Assembly (NCBI GenBank): GCA_904066235.2
Contig: CAJFCV020000006.1
Location: forward strand, 7,750,001-7,814,000
From: Bursaphelenchus xylophilus
Lineage: Eukaryota > Nematoda > Chromadorea > Rhabditida > Aphelenchoididae
Reading direction: 5' to 3'
Length of the DNA stretch: 64,000 nt
Under the pieces are notes generated by a model. It was not told the origin of the DNA and did not search any database. It saw only the letters and a list, made by a program, of their open reading frames with translations. Below are positions 45,145 through 55,967 of the stretch, piece by piece. The translations under genes and the position numbers were made by a program. The stretch's first letter is position 1. Each line of letters opens with the position of its first letter.

Positions 45145-46894
45145 ATGAATCAGCTCCCTAATGTGCAATTTCGAGGAGTTACTTTTGGCTTCGAACAAGA
45201 TAATCTGCTAACCAGAAGAGAAGAAGTTTATGTTGTTGCATGTGATTCCACCTTTTCATTGAGTGGGGGTGTTGGACAAGTGCTTTACAGGACATGCGGC
45301 GCTCCATTTAAGGTATCTTTAGATTTTTTCTTTGTTTTTTTAGATGATTAGCTTAGATTGAACTTATTTTTGTTTGATTTAGGCGTTGGTAGACTCGGAA
45401 GCGTCAAATCATGGACCCGTAACCGACCCAACCGTTATATCCGTCCCTGCTCCTGCTCAATTATATTGTAATTATGTCATACTTGCATCGTTAAGGAGGC
45501 ATTTCAAATCAAAAATGGATCAGGTTTTTTCCAAGATTATTCTTCGTGCAATTTCCCTACAAGCTAGCAGTCTTGTAATGCCTCCTATCGGCACTGGAGG
45601 GTTTAGATTGCCGATTTCTGAGTGTGCGTCCGCATTGAGGAAGGCTTTGGAAGGGATTCATGACTTTGGAGCACTTAATGTAAGTTTTTTGTATTGTTCT
45701 TATTATCTTGTGTTTAGAATATTGTAATAGTGGACAGATCCCTTCATCTAATCGATCATATTCGCAATGGTCTTGTTCAAATGGCTGTGGAGGAGTTGCT
45801 TAGCCAAAGCGAAGAAGTTGATGTTGATATTCCTGTTGCTTCTCCTTCTTCCTCAAATTCGATTACCCAGTCCTCAAATCAAACTTCAAATGCGACCGCT
45901 AGCTCACAAATTGATATGACTTCTCCATTTTCGATGTTTTACACTTATCAAACTCAAGAACAACTAAGTGAGATGAGAGAGAAGAGATTGGCCGAGATTA
46001 ATGAGTCTCCCAACTCCCAAAACGAGGATATAATTGAAGGATGCCCTATTTGTTTATTGGATATGTGTGATGGAGATCCTTCGAATGTCGGAAGACCAAA
46101 TGGAGTTGTGAAATTGAATAGATGTCCTCATTATTTCCACAGGAATTGCATTATTGTACGTTAGGGAACCAATTTTTTAGAGAATTTTTTTAGCAATGGT
46201 TCTCCACTAAACCTCAATGTCCTGCTTGTAATACATGGTATATGTTAACGCATGGGAATCAGCCAGCCGATGGTCGAATGACAGTCGAAACGATCAGCAG
46301 AGGACGTTTGGAGGGGATGAGCAATGTGAGAGGATACATTCGGATCAAGTATTACTTCCCGGATGGAGTGCAAAGTGTAAGTTCGCCATAAAATCCAGAG
46401 GACTTGGGTTCAATTCTTACCCCAATACAAGACAATTGTCTTTGCATTCAAAAATTTCAAAAAAATTGATCTCAACATTGTTGAAACAACGCATTTTATC
46501 TTAGAACGTCCATCCCCGTCCCGGAGTACCGTATCATGGTATTAGTCGGACTTGTTACCTCCCAAACACAGACGAGGGCCATGAAATTGCCGAACTTCTT
46601 CAATTGGCTTTCGATCGACGTCTTGTATTTACTGTTGGAGATTCGGTTACAACTGGACAGAGGAATATTGTTACCTGGAATGGAGTTCATCACAAGACCA
46701 GCAGATCTGGAGGACCAACAAAGTAGGTGGATGTAATCGTTTTGTTAAATTTTCGTGGTTATTTGTTATTCAATTTACTTCAGCTTTGGTTACCCTGATC
46801 CCACTTATCTGGACCGTGTTCGTCGTGAATTGGCCGCTATTGGAATCACGGAGGAAATTTTGGAACAACAGAATGTTCTGGATGGCTCCTTCTA
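45145..46894 (+). CDS. Macro domain - RING - Deltex C-terminal domain ubiquitin ligase
   Basis: About seven exons, starting at ATG 45145 just after a T-rich CAG acceptor. The N-terminal domain (about residues 1-190) is a macro domain: SLSGGVGQVLYR in place of the NGGG loop, a Val/Ile-rich strand, and SLVMPPIGTGGFRLPISECA, the ADP-ribose-binding loop. A Ser/Asn/Thr linker follows, then a RING finger (CPICLLDMC...CPHYFHRNC...CPAC) and the Deltex C-terminal domain (HPRPGVPYHGISRTCYLPNT, DRRLVFTVGDSVTTG, TWNGVHHKTS, GYPDPTYLDRVRREL). Known biology: Deltex DTC domains bind ADP-ribose and present it for ubiquitylation by the RING, and human DTX3L works as a complex with the macro-domain protein PARP9. 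Here both functions are in one chain. The exon edges around 46155-46195 and 46375-46505 are approximate. Confidence 0.85.
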
Positions 46895-47024
46895 AATCTG
46901 TAGGTCTGATTGGGTCTTATTTATTTTTTCGTTATCCGATATTATTCCCGTTTATATACATATAGTATTTGTATAAAATCTATTACAAGGCTGATGGGAT
47001 TATTTAAATGTTCAATGTCATTCT

Positions 47025-47934
47025 TTACCGGTATTTCGGAACATTTGGCAATTCGCGCATGGCCAGCCTGGTCTCATAAGGGTCGAGACCGTAGAAGTCG
47101 GCGGTGTTGGCCGTAGCCAGTCTGTAGTTGTTGTTGTTGGTCTTATTCATCCTCTCTTGAATCAAAAAAGCGATGGCGAAACACATCGAAAGGAAGAGGA
47201 AAAGCAAAACGAAGAGCTCGATGTAAAAAGAGTAACCCCAATGTTTCTGAAAATTGTAATGCGTTTGGGAAAAGACTTACTTCGTATATTCCACTCACAC
47301 TGACATGGTAAAAACGATATTCAACCATCTGAGTGAACACGGCGAAGGCTAAGGTGGTACCCGAATGGATTAGAACTGGAAATTAATTTGGTGAAGTTGT
47401 GGATGATTTTCAAGTACAAAGCTTACAAGTAATTGAGATGAGAACGGCAAATGAAATGGCACTAAGTTGGCGAGTTTGGAGATTGAGAGAGCAGAAAAAC
47501 GAGGAAAATGAGAGGAAAGTGATGAACTGCGCGATCAAATAAACGGCCAATAGACTTCGCTGCCATGCTGAAAAATAACGTCATATTACATAACAGTTCG
47601 TATAAAAATGATTTCAACTCAACTATACGTACAATAAAAGGGAGGGGTCCTCAAATTGATGGTCTCCGCATTTGTGTAGAAATCAAAGTCATGTTCCGAG
47701 AAGCTGTACGTGCATGTGTACATTCCTGAAGGCCTAAATTTTGAGAAGTCGGGGCTACAAAAAGGTCGCATACCTGGTCTGGCAATTCAACCATAGCCCG
47801 CTCTGAATCCATTGCTGGATTTCTCGGGCATAAACGACCTGCCACGCCGGAGTTAAAATTGCTGAAAAGGTCAGGAAGAAGGCAAGCACTGCAAAGACTA
47901 ATGCCGTTATCTGAAGGGGCCTTAACTCGATCAT
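47025..47934 (-). CDS. Claudin/PMP22-like tetraspan membrane protein
   Basis: Five exons give about 215 residues. Start at 47934 (MIELRPLQITALVFAVLAFF). Four membrane segments are visible: TALVFAVLAFFLTFSAIL, LLAVYLIAQFITFLSF, AISFAVLISI with its continuation, and FYIELFVLLFLFLSMCFAIAF. The first extracellular loop has W...GLWLNC followed by a later Cys, the claudin-family W-GLW-C-C pattern. The tail is cytosolic with NNNN and ends PNVPKYR. Claudin-like proteins of nematodes act in epithelial junctions or as ion-channel partners; which applies here is unknown. It is convergent with the macro-Deltex gene. Confidence 0.75.
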
Positions 47935-48465
47935 GTATGGACACAAGTGTAAGCGTGGGAATTCAAAATCGACTTATTTCTGAGTCATAAATCCCTTTAG
48001 ACCACCTGAAAAAGCCGATAGGTCAATTAACGCAATAAATGTCACAAGTCCAAATTGTAATTGGAATTTGAGTTCACGAGGTCAGTGGAAGAACGCGGGT
48101 TTAAAAAACGCATGAGGAGATCAGGGAACGGGAACCCGGGAGGGGTTTTCTGGTTACCTGTTCCCCCGAGCAGGGCTCGCTGTTTTGGTTTTCTGCCCCT
48201 ATGAAGTGCGCGTCTCCCCTCGCCGATGGCCTTGACGATCTCTTATACCTCTGTCGCCCTTATAAGGAGGCCATTCATGCTGACTTATTCAAATTCGCGA
48301 GCTTTGGAAATTTGTCTTGGATGCTGTGAAGGATACCACAGCAATACAATCAATCGTACAGATAGAAAACTTGAAAACGCTTTTTATTTGTGACAATAGA
48401 GATAGGACTTCTTGTAAGCATAGAATAATTGGGCTCTAAGGCTGAGCAGGGGCGCTAGTATCAGC
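47935..48465. other. Intergenic region, no feature recognised
   Basis: Between the claudin-like start and the PTP stop; it should hold the claudin gene promoter. No ORF or repeat is supported. It includes a GC-richer part around 48110-48230. Confidence 0.4.
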
Positions 48466-49679
48466 TCAGTTGGCGCCGGGAGTTTCGCCTGTATTCTGAT
48501 TCTCATCCCCTTCTTTCTTTCCATCTTTTACGGACGCTCTAATCTTCTAAAAAAACCTCAGAATCGTTCAACCAGTTCCTTACTTGAACCGCTCCAGAAT
48601 AATTTTGAGATCTTTTATCCAAGAGTCCTTGATCAGCGCCAAACGTTAGAGCTGTCTCCAGAATCAAGGCGAACATGACTTTATTTCGCAGAACCCCATA
48701 TCTCAGTCTCCGAACCTTGGCGCAAATAGCCAGAAGGGCAATGTTCTTCTTCTCTCTGATTTGCCGACATAACATGGCCGAGATAACCAAAGTCCCAGTC
48801 CTTCTAACGCCACTGCATCCGTGAACAAGGATAATCCCCTCCTGGTCCCGACCTAATCTTTGCGATTGTTCCAGGGCCCAAGTGGTTCGAAGGATCTGGA
48901 TGACAGTCTTGGAGTCTGGAGGCTTCGAGACCTAGAATAAAATTTTGGAGGCAATTATTACATGATTTGTCGTCTCACCGTCCATTTGGGGAAATGGACC
49001 ACATACAAAACACGTTCTTTCTCTTCTCCTCGGCCTGGACTGTTATTCGAAAAGCGGATTTCGTAGATGAAACATTGGCCTTCTTGACGGACTGCAAAAG
49101 TTTTGGCAGTAAATCTACCCTTCTGAAACGAATCACAATTTTTATGATTACAAGATGACTCCAAACAGACCTTGACTTTCTTGCCGGCCTTTAATTCAAA
49201 GTACTTGTAGCACTCTTCGGGATCAGTCAGCGGTAACAGACATACGATTACTTGAACTCGATATTGCCAGATCATCCGGTACCATTCATTGATCGTATCA
49301 GAGCGAGGAGCTTGGGCCAAGATATAGTTACCGTAATGGGATCTGATGATGGTGGCGTGGATATAATCGGTCTCATTGGCCGATTGGGACTTCAATTTAA
49401 CAGCGCCTTCGTTGAACAGGAGGATGTTCGAGAAACGGTTTTTCTGAAAAGTGTTGTAAAGGACTGATCGCCTACATCAAGATTGTTCATGAAGTTGAAA
49501 ACATGGCGTTCCTTCTTCTTGATTTTGTCATGCTCGGCAACAACTTGAGCTCTTCCGCCCGAGGTCATGGTCTGGATGAAATCATTGACGGATTCGGCTT
49601 CGATTTCTTTTTGGCAAGAGGCCCTAGCGGGCTCGCTGCTGGTCTTGGAGTCGAAGGTCGTTGACGCTTCTCCGGCCAT
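48466..49679 (-). CDS. Protein tyrosine phosphatase-like protein, predicted catalytically inactive
   Basis: Exons at about 49483-49679, 48975-49446 (with one inner boundary near 49120 uncertain), about 48580-48932 and 48466-48545; the last join uses a 37-base intron. The fold is a classical PTP: KNRFSNIL (KNRY motif), DYIHATII, ILAQAPRSDTINEWYRMIW. The signature P-loop reads VHGCSGVRRTG where VHCSAGxGRTG is expected: the catalytic Cys position is Gly, a Cys sits one residue later, and only the Arg aligns. The WPD loop is also lost (KWTVSKPP, no Asp). It is therefore probably a pseudophosphatase that binds rather than cleaves phosphotyrosine. C. elegans has a large, fast-evolving PTP family, many sperm-expressed. 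It lies 135 bp downstream of the aspartyl protease on the same strand. Confidence 0.85.
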
Positions 49680-49814
49680 ATTTAGAGAAGCAACCCGACC
49701 GAACTTCAAGTCAAGCAATTTCAAACTGATCGAAACAAACGAAGTTTGCTTTTTTCAAAACTTTTATTTTTTTCAATCGCAAATGTAAATAATTTAAAAT
49801 TCTTTTCGTCAAAA

Positions 49815-51390
<1,576 letters not shown>

Positions 51391-51398
51391 CTTCTCTA

Positions 51399-52190
51399 AC
51401 AAGGGAAGTCGTTCAGATCGCAAATGAGTTGAGCTATGGGACCGGTATATTCTGATTCTCCATATTTCAAAACGGTAAGAGCTAAAACAGTTTTTGCGTC
51501 TGGGCCCTAGTTTTCGAGAAAATCGACCGTAAAGTTTGATCGGAAACCCCGCTAAATAGTCTTCGCTCCGAAAGACCTTTGGATCAAGAGCCAAATGGCG
51601 GAGGGCGAGTGAAAACGCTCTCGAAATTCTTTTGTCCGGGATGCCGGGGAAGGTTCGAGTCCCGCTAGGAGCAAACCCTGATGTATAAATTCATAGTGGT
51701 TGCAAAGCAAAAAAAAATTTTTCCTTTTACATACTTTGGAGAAAATCTTGAAATGCATGCCAAATAGGCATATTTCTGCGCTGAACTCAAAAATGAAGTG
51801 TTTATTCCTAAAAAAACTATTTGATCTGAAATTATTGGGGTACACTTCACCACAAAAAACTAAAATTTTTTTATTTTTTATCATTTTTAATATCAAAGCT
51901 CTTTGAACATGGGTTTGAGCCTAGCGGGACTCGAACCTTCCTCGGCATCCCGGACAAAAGAATTTTGAGAGCGTTTTCACTCGCCCTCCGCCATTTGGCT
52001 CTTGATCCAAAGGTCTTTCGGAGCGAAGACTATTTAGCGGGGTTTCCGATCAAACTTTACGGTCGATTTTCTCGAAAACTAGGGCCCAGACGCAAAAACT
52101 GTTTTAGCTCTTACCGTTTTGAAATATGGAGAATCAGAATATACCGGTCCCATAGCTCAACTCATTTGCGATCTGAACGACTTCCCTTGT
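51399..52190. repeat. Long inverted repeat 1, arms about 282 bp, with tRNA-Ser-like sequence
   Basis: Left arm 51399-51680 and right arm 51909-52190 are near-identical reverse complements around a 228-base AT-rich spacer. Each arm contains a tRNA-like stretch (plus strand about 51590-51675; minus strand about 51915-52005) with a B-box-like GGTTCGAGTCC, an A-box-like GGCGGAGGGCGAG and CTCGAAAT, as in a Ser (CGA) anticodon loop. No transposase is present. The long open frames through both arms are a by-product of the repeat and are not genes. Confidence 0.85.
51590..51675 (+). pseudogene. tRNA-Ser-like sequence in left arm of inverted repeat 1
   Basis: GGTTCGAGTCC (B box, about 51652-51662), a degenerate A box near 51595-51610 and CTCGAAAT near 51619-51626, with space for a long variable arm. 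The anticodon stem pairs poorly, so a functional tRNA is unlikely. A reverse-strand copy lies at about 51915-52005. Confidence 0.5.
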
Positions 52191-52800
52191 AAGAAACCAC
52201 GATGTCTCGGAAATTACGAAATGAAAAGGCCGAAAATTGAGGAGAAGATAAGAGAAGTTCCATTGATAACACCAGTCACTACATGTTTATTCGGGTTCAT
52301 CTGATACAAAGCATTGCTTATCTTAAAATTGATCATCTAGAGGGACATCATATTGATGCCCTGTTAAAACACGATTTTTGAGTCACTGCGTCAGCCAGTA
52401 GTGGGGCCCGGTCTTAGGAAAAAATCGATTTTGAGATTTTTGGCTTAAAATAGTCGGTAGCACTTGTGGAAGAAAAGCGAAAAATATTTTCGCCCAATTT
52501 TGCCCGGAAGGCATATTTTTTACAAAATACGTTTTTACACTTCAAAGCCTCTGGAGGCCGATGTGATCCGACCACAGAGATTAAACCGGGCATACAGGGG
52601 TTTTTGACACCCAGGAATCTGAAAATCGTAGCATTTTTACCGTCAGATTACTGTAACATGGTCATACTGTAATCCGGTCGATAAGAATCGACGATAACTT
52701 CTTTAGATCAAAAATGCCACAGGATTTTATTGCAGATTCGGAATCAGCATAAAATTTTGCTTCGGATACATGTAAAATATGTTCAAAATTCCGTGGCCCA

Positions 52801-52872
52801 ACCTCTGTAGTATAGTGGTTGTGCGCCAGGATTATCAATCTGGCGACCCAGGTTCGATTCCCGGTGGCTGCA
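52801..52872 (+). pseudogene. tRNA-like sequence in left arm of foldback element
   Basis: TAGTATAGTGG fits a polymerase III A box and GGTTCGATTCC is a perfect B box, as in Asp/Glu/His-type tRNAs. The acceptor stem has at least three mismatches, the T stem one, and the anticodon arm (CGCCAG...CTGGCG) has a 10-base loop, so it is a tRNA-derived segment and not a working tRNA. The promoter boxes could still be active. Confidence 0.65.
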
Positions 52873-53691
52873 AATGGCAGAAAATGGACTATAAAAGGGC
52901 GGAAACTGGGAAAAAAAGGGAAAATAAATTACAGAAAATTAATTTTATGCTACTTAGGACCAGTTTAAAAGTTTTTGCAAGAATTCCGCATAAATTACGA
53001 TTTTTATGGAAAACGCCTCACAGCATTCGTAAGATCGCCCCAAATGGCAACTAAAGAGTTGTGGTGAATCTACATAACGCTTGCTATCCACTGTTCATCA
53101 TATCCGCCGAGAAATGCAATATAAAACAAAATAAAACAGTTATTTAATTTTCAGATGGAAGCACGCATGTTACAGCCCCGTAGTTTAGCCTCTGTTCCTT
53201 ACCAACTGAGTCTCCATGTAGATTTATCATTAGAGCGTCCACGCGCTCCGTTTTTTGTGGGATACGCAAGACGGCCTAAGTTTTACACGCTGTGTGATCC
53301 CGGTGCTGTTAGGGAATCTTATATGACTTTTTGTGAATCCTATATGACTTTTTGGTCAAATATTGTTCCGTTCGATAAACCTCGGCCGCAGCTCGCCTTC
53401 TTAAAAACCCGAATTTGAAAGAAACCCCAGGCTATCCCAAAAATTTTACCAAATAAGCAGAAATGGACTTATTTTCGTAGTAGGAAGCCTCTGTAACCTC
53501 TTCTGTAAATTTTAACCAGATTGCTCCTCGTTCCGGCAAGCTATAAGGCGTTTTCCATAAAAACCGTAATTTATGAGGAATTCTTGCAAAAACCTTTAAA
53601 CTGCTCTTAAGTAGCATAAAATTAATTTTCTGTAATTTATTTTCCCTTTTTTCCAAGTTTCCGCCCTTTTATAGTCCATTTTCGGCCATTT

Positions 53692-53763
53692 GCAGCCACC
53701 GGGAATCGAACCTGGGTCGCCAGATTGATAATCCTGGCGCACAACCACTATACTACAGAGGTT
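53692..53763 (-). pseudogene. tRNA-like sequence in right arm of foldback element
   Basis: The reverse-strand copy of the tRNA-like segment at 52801-52872, with identical A and B boxes. The two copies point toward each other, so polymerase III transcripts from both would run into the spacer and could pair with each other. Confidence 0.65.
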
Positions 53764-54206
53764 GGGCCACGGAATTTTGAACATATTTTACATGTATCCG
53801 AAGCAGAATTTTATGCTGATTCCGAATCTGCAATAAAATCCTGTGGCATTTTTGATCTAAAGAAGTTATCGTCAATTCTTATCGACCGGATTACAGTATG
53901 ACCATGTTACAGTAATCTGACGGTAAAAATGCTACGATGTTCAGATTCCTGGGTGTCAAAAACCCCTGTATGCCCGGTTTAATCTCTGTGGTCGGATCAC
54001 ATCGGCCTCCAGAGGCTTTGAAGTGTAAAAACGTATTTTGTAAAAAAATATGCCTTCCGGGCAAAATTGGGCAAAAATATTTTTCGCTTTTCTTCCACAA
54101 GTGCTACCGACTGTTTTAAGCCAAAAATTTCAAAATCGATTTTTTCCTAAGACCACCGCTGGTGCCCTGACTCAAAAATCGTGTTTTAAATTCTAAAGCT
54201 CTAAAT

Positions 54207-55577
54207 CTAATTTGGAAGCGGTGTGAATGCTCTAAATGCCAACAGATCACTGGTTGAGGATAAAGTAACATCCTTAAGTTCGGCTGTGAGGAATCCAACT
54301 TGGCCCGCCTTTAGAGAGAGAGACTTGTCACCGGAAGTGAGTGTTGTCCCGCCCCTTACAACTACAATGATGCTGGATCCATCGATATGAGGGATGACTT
54401 TAGCGGAGCTCTGAATAAAGAAATGCATAATATGTCACCTAAACATACAACAATCTTTTGCACTGCAAACTCCGGCACAGGTGGGGCATATTCAAGGACA
54501 CCAGCAGCAGCCTCCTTGGCATGGAAATAAGGAGGAGGAGTCATCTTGTAAGTCAGGGACTTGGTCAAAGTCTCCACATCTTTGAATTTGGGGGTGAGAC
54601 CAGCTCGAATTGTGTTATCTGAGCATGCCATACACTCAATACAATCTGAAAAATATTAATTACAGTAATCTTAACCAAAATTCAGAATAAAACTTACTTC
54701 CAGACAAATAAGCATGTGGTTCATTAGGTCCCAGGAAAGTGGATTCGCCTTCCTTTAAAGTGAAATAATTTAAAAAAATTGGGGCCAGAACCCCCACATC
54801 ACCACCTGGATATTGATTGTCCAACCTGATCAACAGATCGTCCAATTCAGTCTTCTGGTGGTCTAAAAAACAATAAAGTTCATGAAGAAACAGAAATGAT
54901 TACATACGTCCTTTGACCCTGTTCACAATCTCCCCTACAACTTGAGTGATCTCTTCCTTAGGGCTCTTCCAAATAGCAGTAAAAATTTGTTGGAGAGTTT
55001 CCTTTTGTTTTTCCTTACTTTCGTGAGTAAAATCACTCAGAAGACGTTCATCAAAGAGGGACACAACTTCAATGTATTTTTTTATATGAGCCAGGAGATC
55101 TTCGTTCTCTCTGAATCCACATAAAAGTTCAAAGTCGCCAAGAGCAATGGCCATTTCGGGTTTATGGCGGGGATCCGGATAATTCTTGGGGTCATTTTTG
55201 TGGAGGATCTGCGCCTGCTCCTAAATCATGAGTCAAAATTAATAAATTGTGAATGATGGCTCAAGAATTAAATTGTTTCGCCTTACATTAGTCGGATGAC
55301 TCTGAACAGAGAGAGCGGTATTAACAGACAGGACTTTGAATAAGAACTGAAGCTCTCCTTTCTCATGATTTCCCAGTGCCTTGGGATTCCTTGTCAAATA
55401 CTCAGCTAAAGAAGTGCCGTCTTCCAATTCACTGGGGCCGTTTTGATGAGTTCCCATCCACAATTCAGCATAATGTTCATTGGGATCAACACTACCATTC
55501 ACAAATTTCGCGACTTCACTTTCGCGACCAGGCTTTCCCCATTGATATTTCTGGGCCTTACACTTCAACTTGAACAT
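54207..55577 (-). CDS. MPI: Mannose-6-phosphate isomerase
   Basis: Interconverts fructose-6-phosphate and mannose-6-phosphate to feed GDP-mannose and glycosylation. Start ATG at 55577 ([17 protein letters not shown]); exons about 55290-55577, 54907-55220, 54698-54862, 54452-54648 and 54207-54414. Zinc and active-site motifs are present: [16 protein letters not shown] and [11 protein letters not shown], followed by [17 protein letters not shown], the family signature. The length of about 385-400 residues is usual for type I PMI. The foldback element ends 17 bp from the stop codon, so the 3' UTR or poly(A) site may fall inside the repeat. Confidence 0.93.
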
Positions 55578-55967
55578 CTTCAATATACCGACATAGAATG
55601 CTGCGCTGATTCAGAATATGAAAGTATGTTGAGCTCAACAGATTCAATCGAACTCAAATCGAAGTCTTGTAAAAGGTTTATTTACTGAGAAATTATGAGT
55701 CCTGAGAAGAGATGAGGGCAAAATACGAACAACTGCGATTATGACGTACCATATGAAATAACTTGCGGGTCATAATCGCTTTCATTCGCAAAATAAAGTT
55801 GCCCATCAAATAGCCTAGTCGAGATCGTGTGGGAAATCACGTCTTGAATGATAGGAATTGATTAGAAACAAATTATTCGGACACAAAACCCTTATTTACA
55901 ATAACTGTCAGACAGGAGTTAGCAAAACACAAAATAAAAAGATAAAAAATTATGTACAATAAATAAA

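Larger units (their letters stand above)
52364..54190. mobile_element. Large foldback element (inverted repeat 2), arms about 645 bp
   Basis: Left arm about 52364-53010 and right arm about 53543-54190 are close reverse complements, ending TTAAAACACG and CGTGTTTTAA. The spacer (about 53010-53540) has no recognised gene and includes a 20-base tandem duplication near 53317-53356. Each arm carries a tRNA-like segment (separate entries). The TTAA on both edges could be a target duplication of piggyBac type or part of the repeat. The arms have a few mismatches, so it is not brand new. Confidence 0.8.

Noticed and set aside
51594..52192. Two near-identical open frames of about 70 residues
   Set aside because: They are the two arms of inverted repeat 1 read in opposite directions, not paralogous genes.
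52801..52872. Functional tRNA gene
   Set aside because: Box A and B are good, but the acceptor and anticodon stems have several mismatches and the anticodon loop is too long.
53155..53418. 87-residue open frame in the foldback spacer
   Set aside because: No domain, contains a tandem duplicated segment, and the base composition is like the rest of the element.
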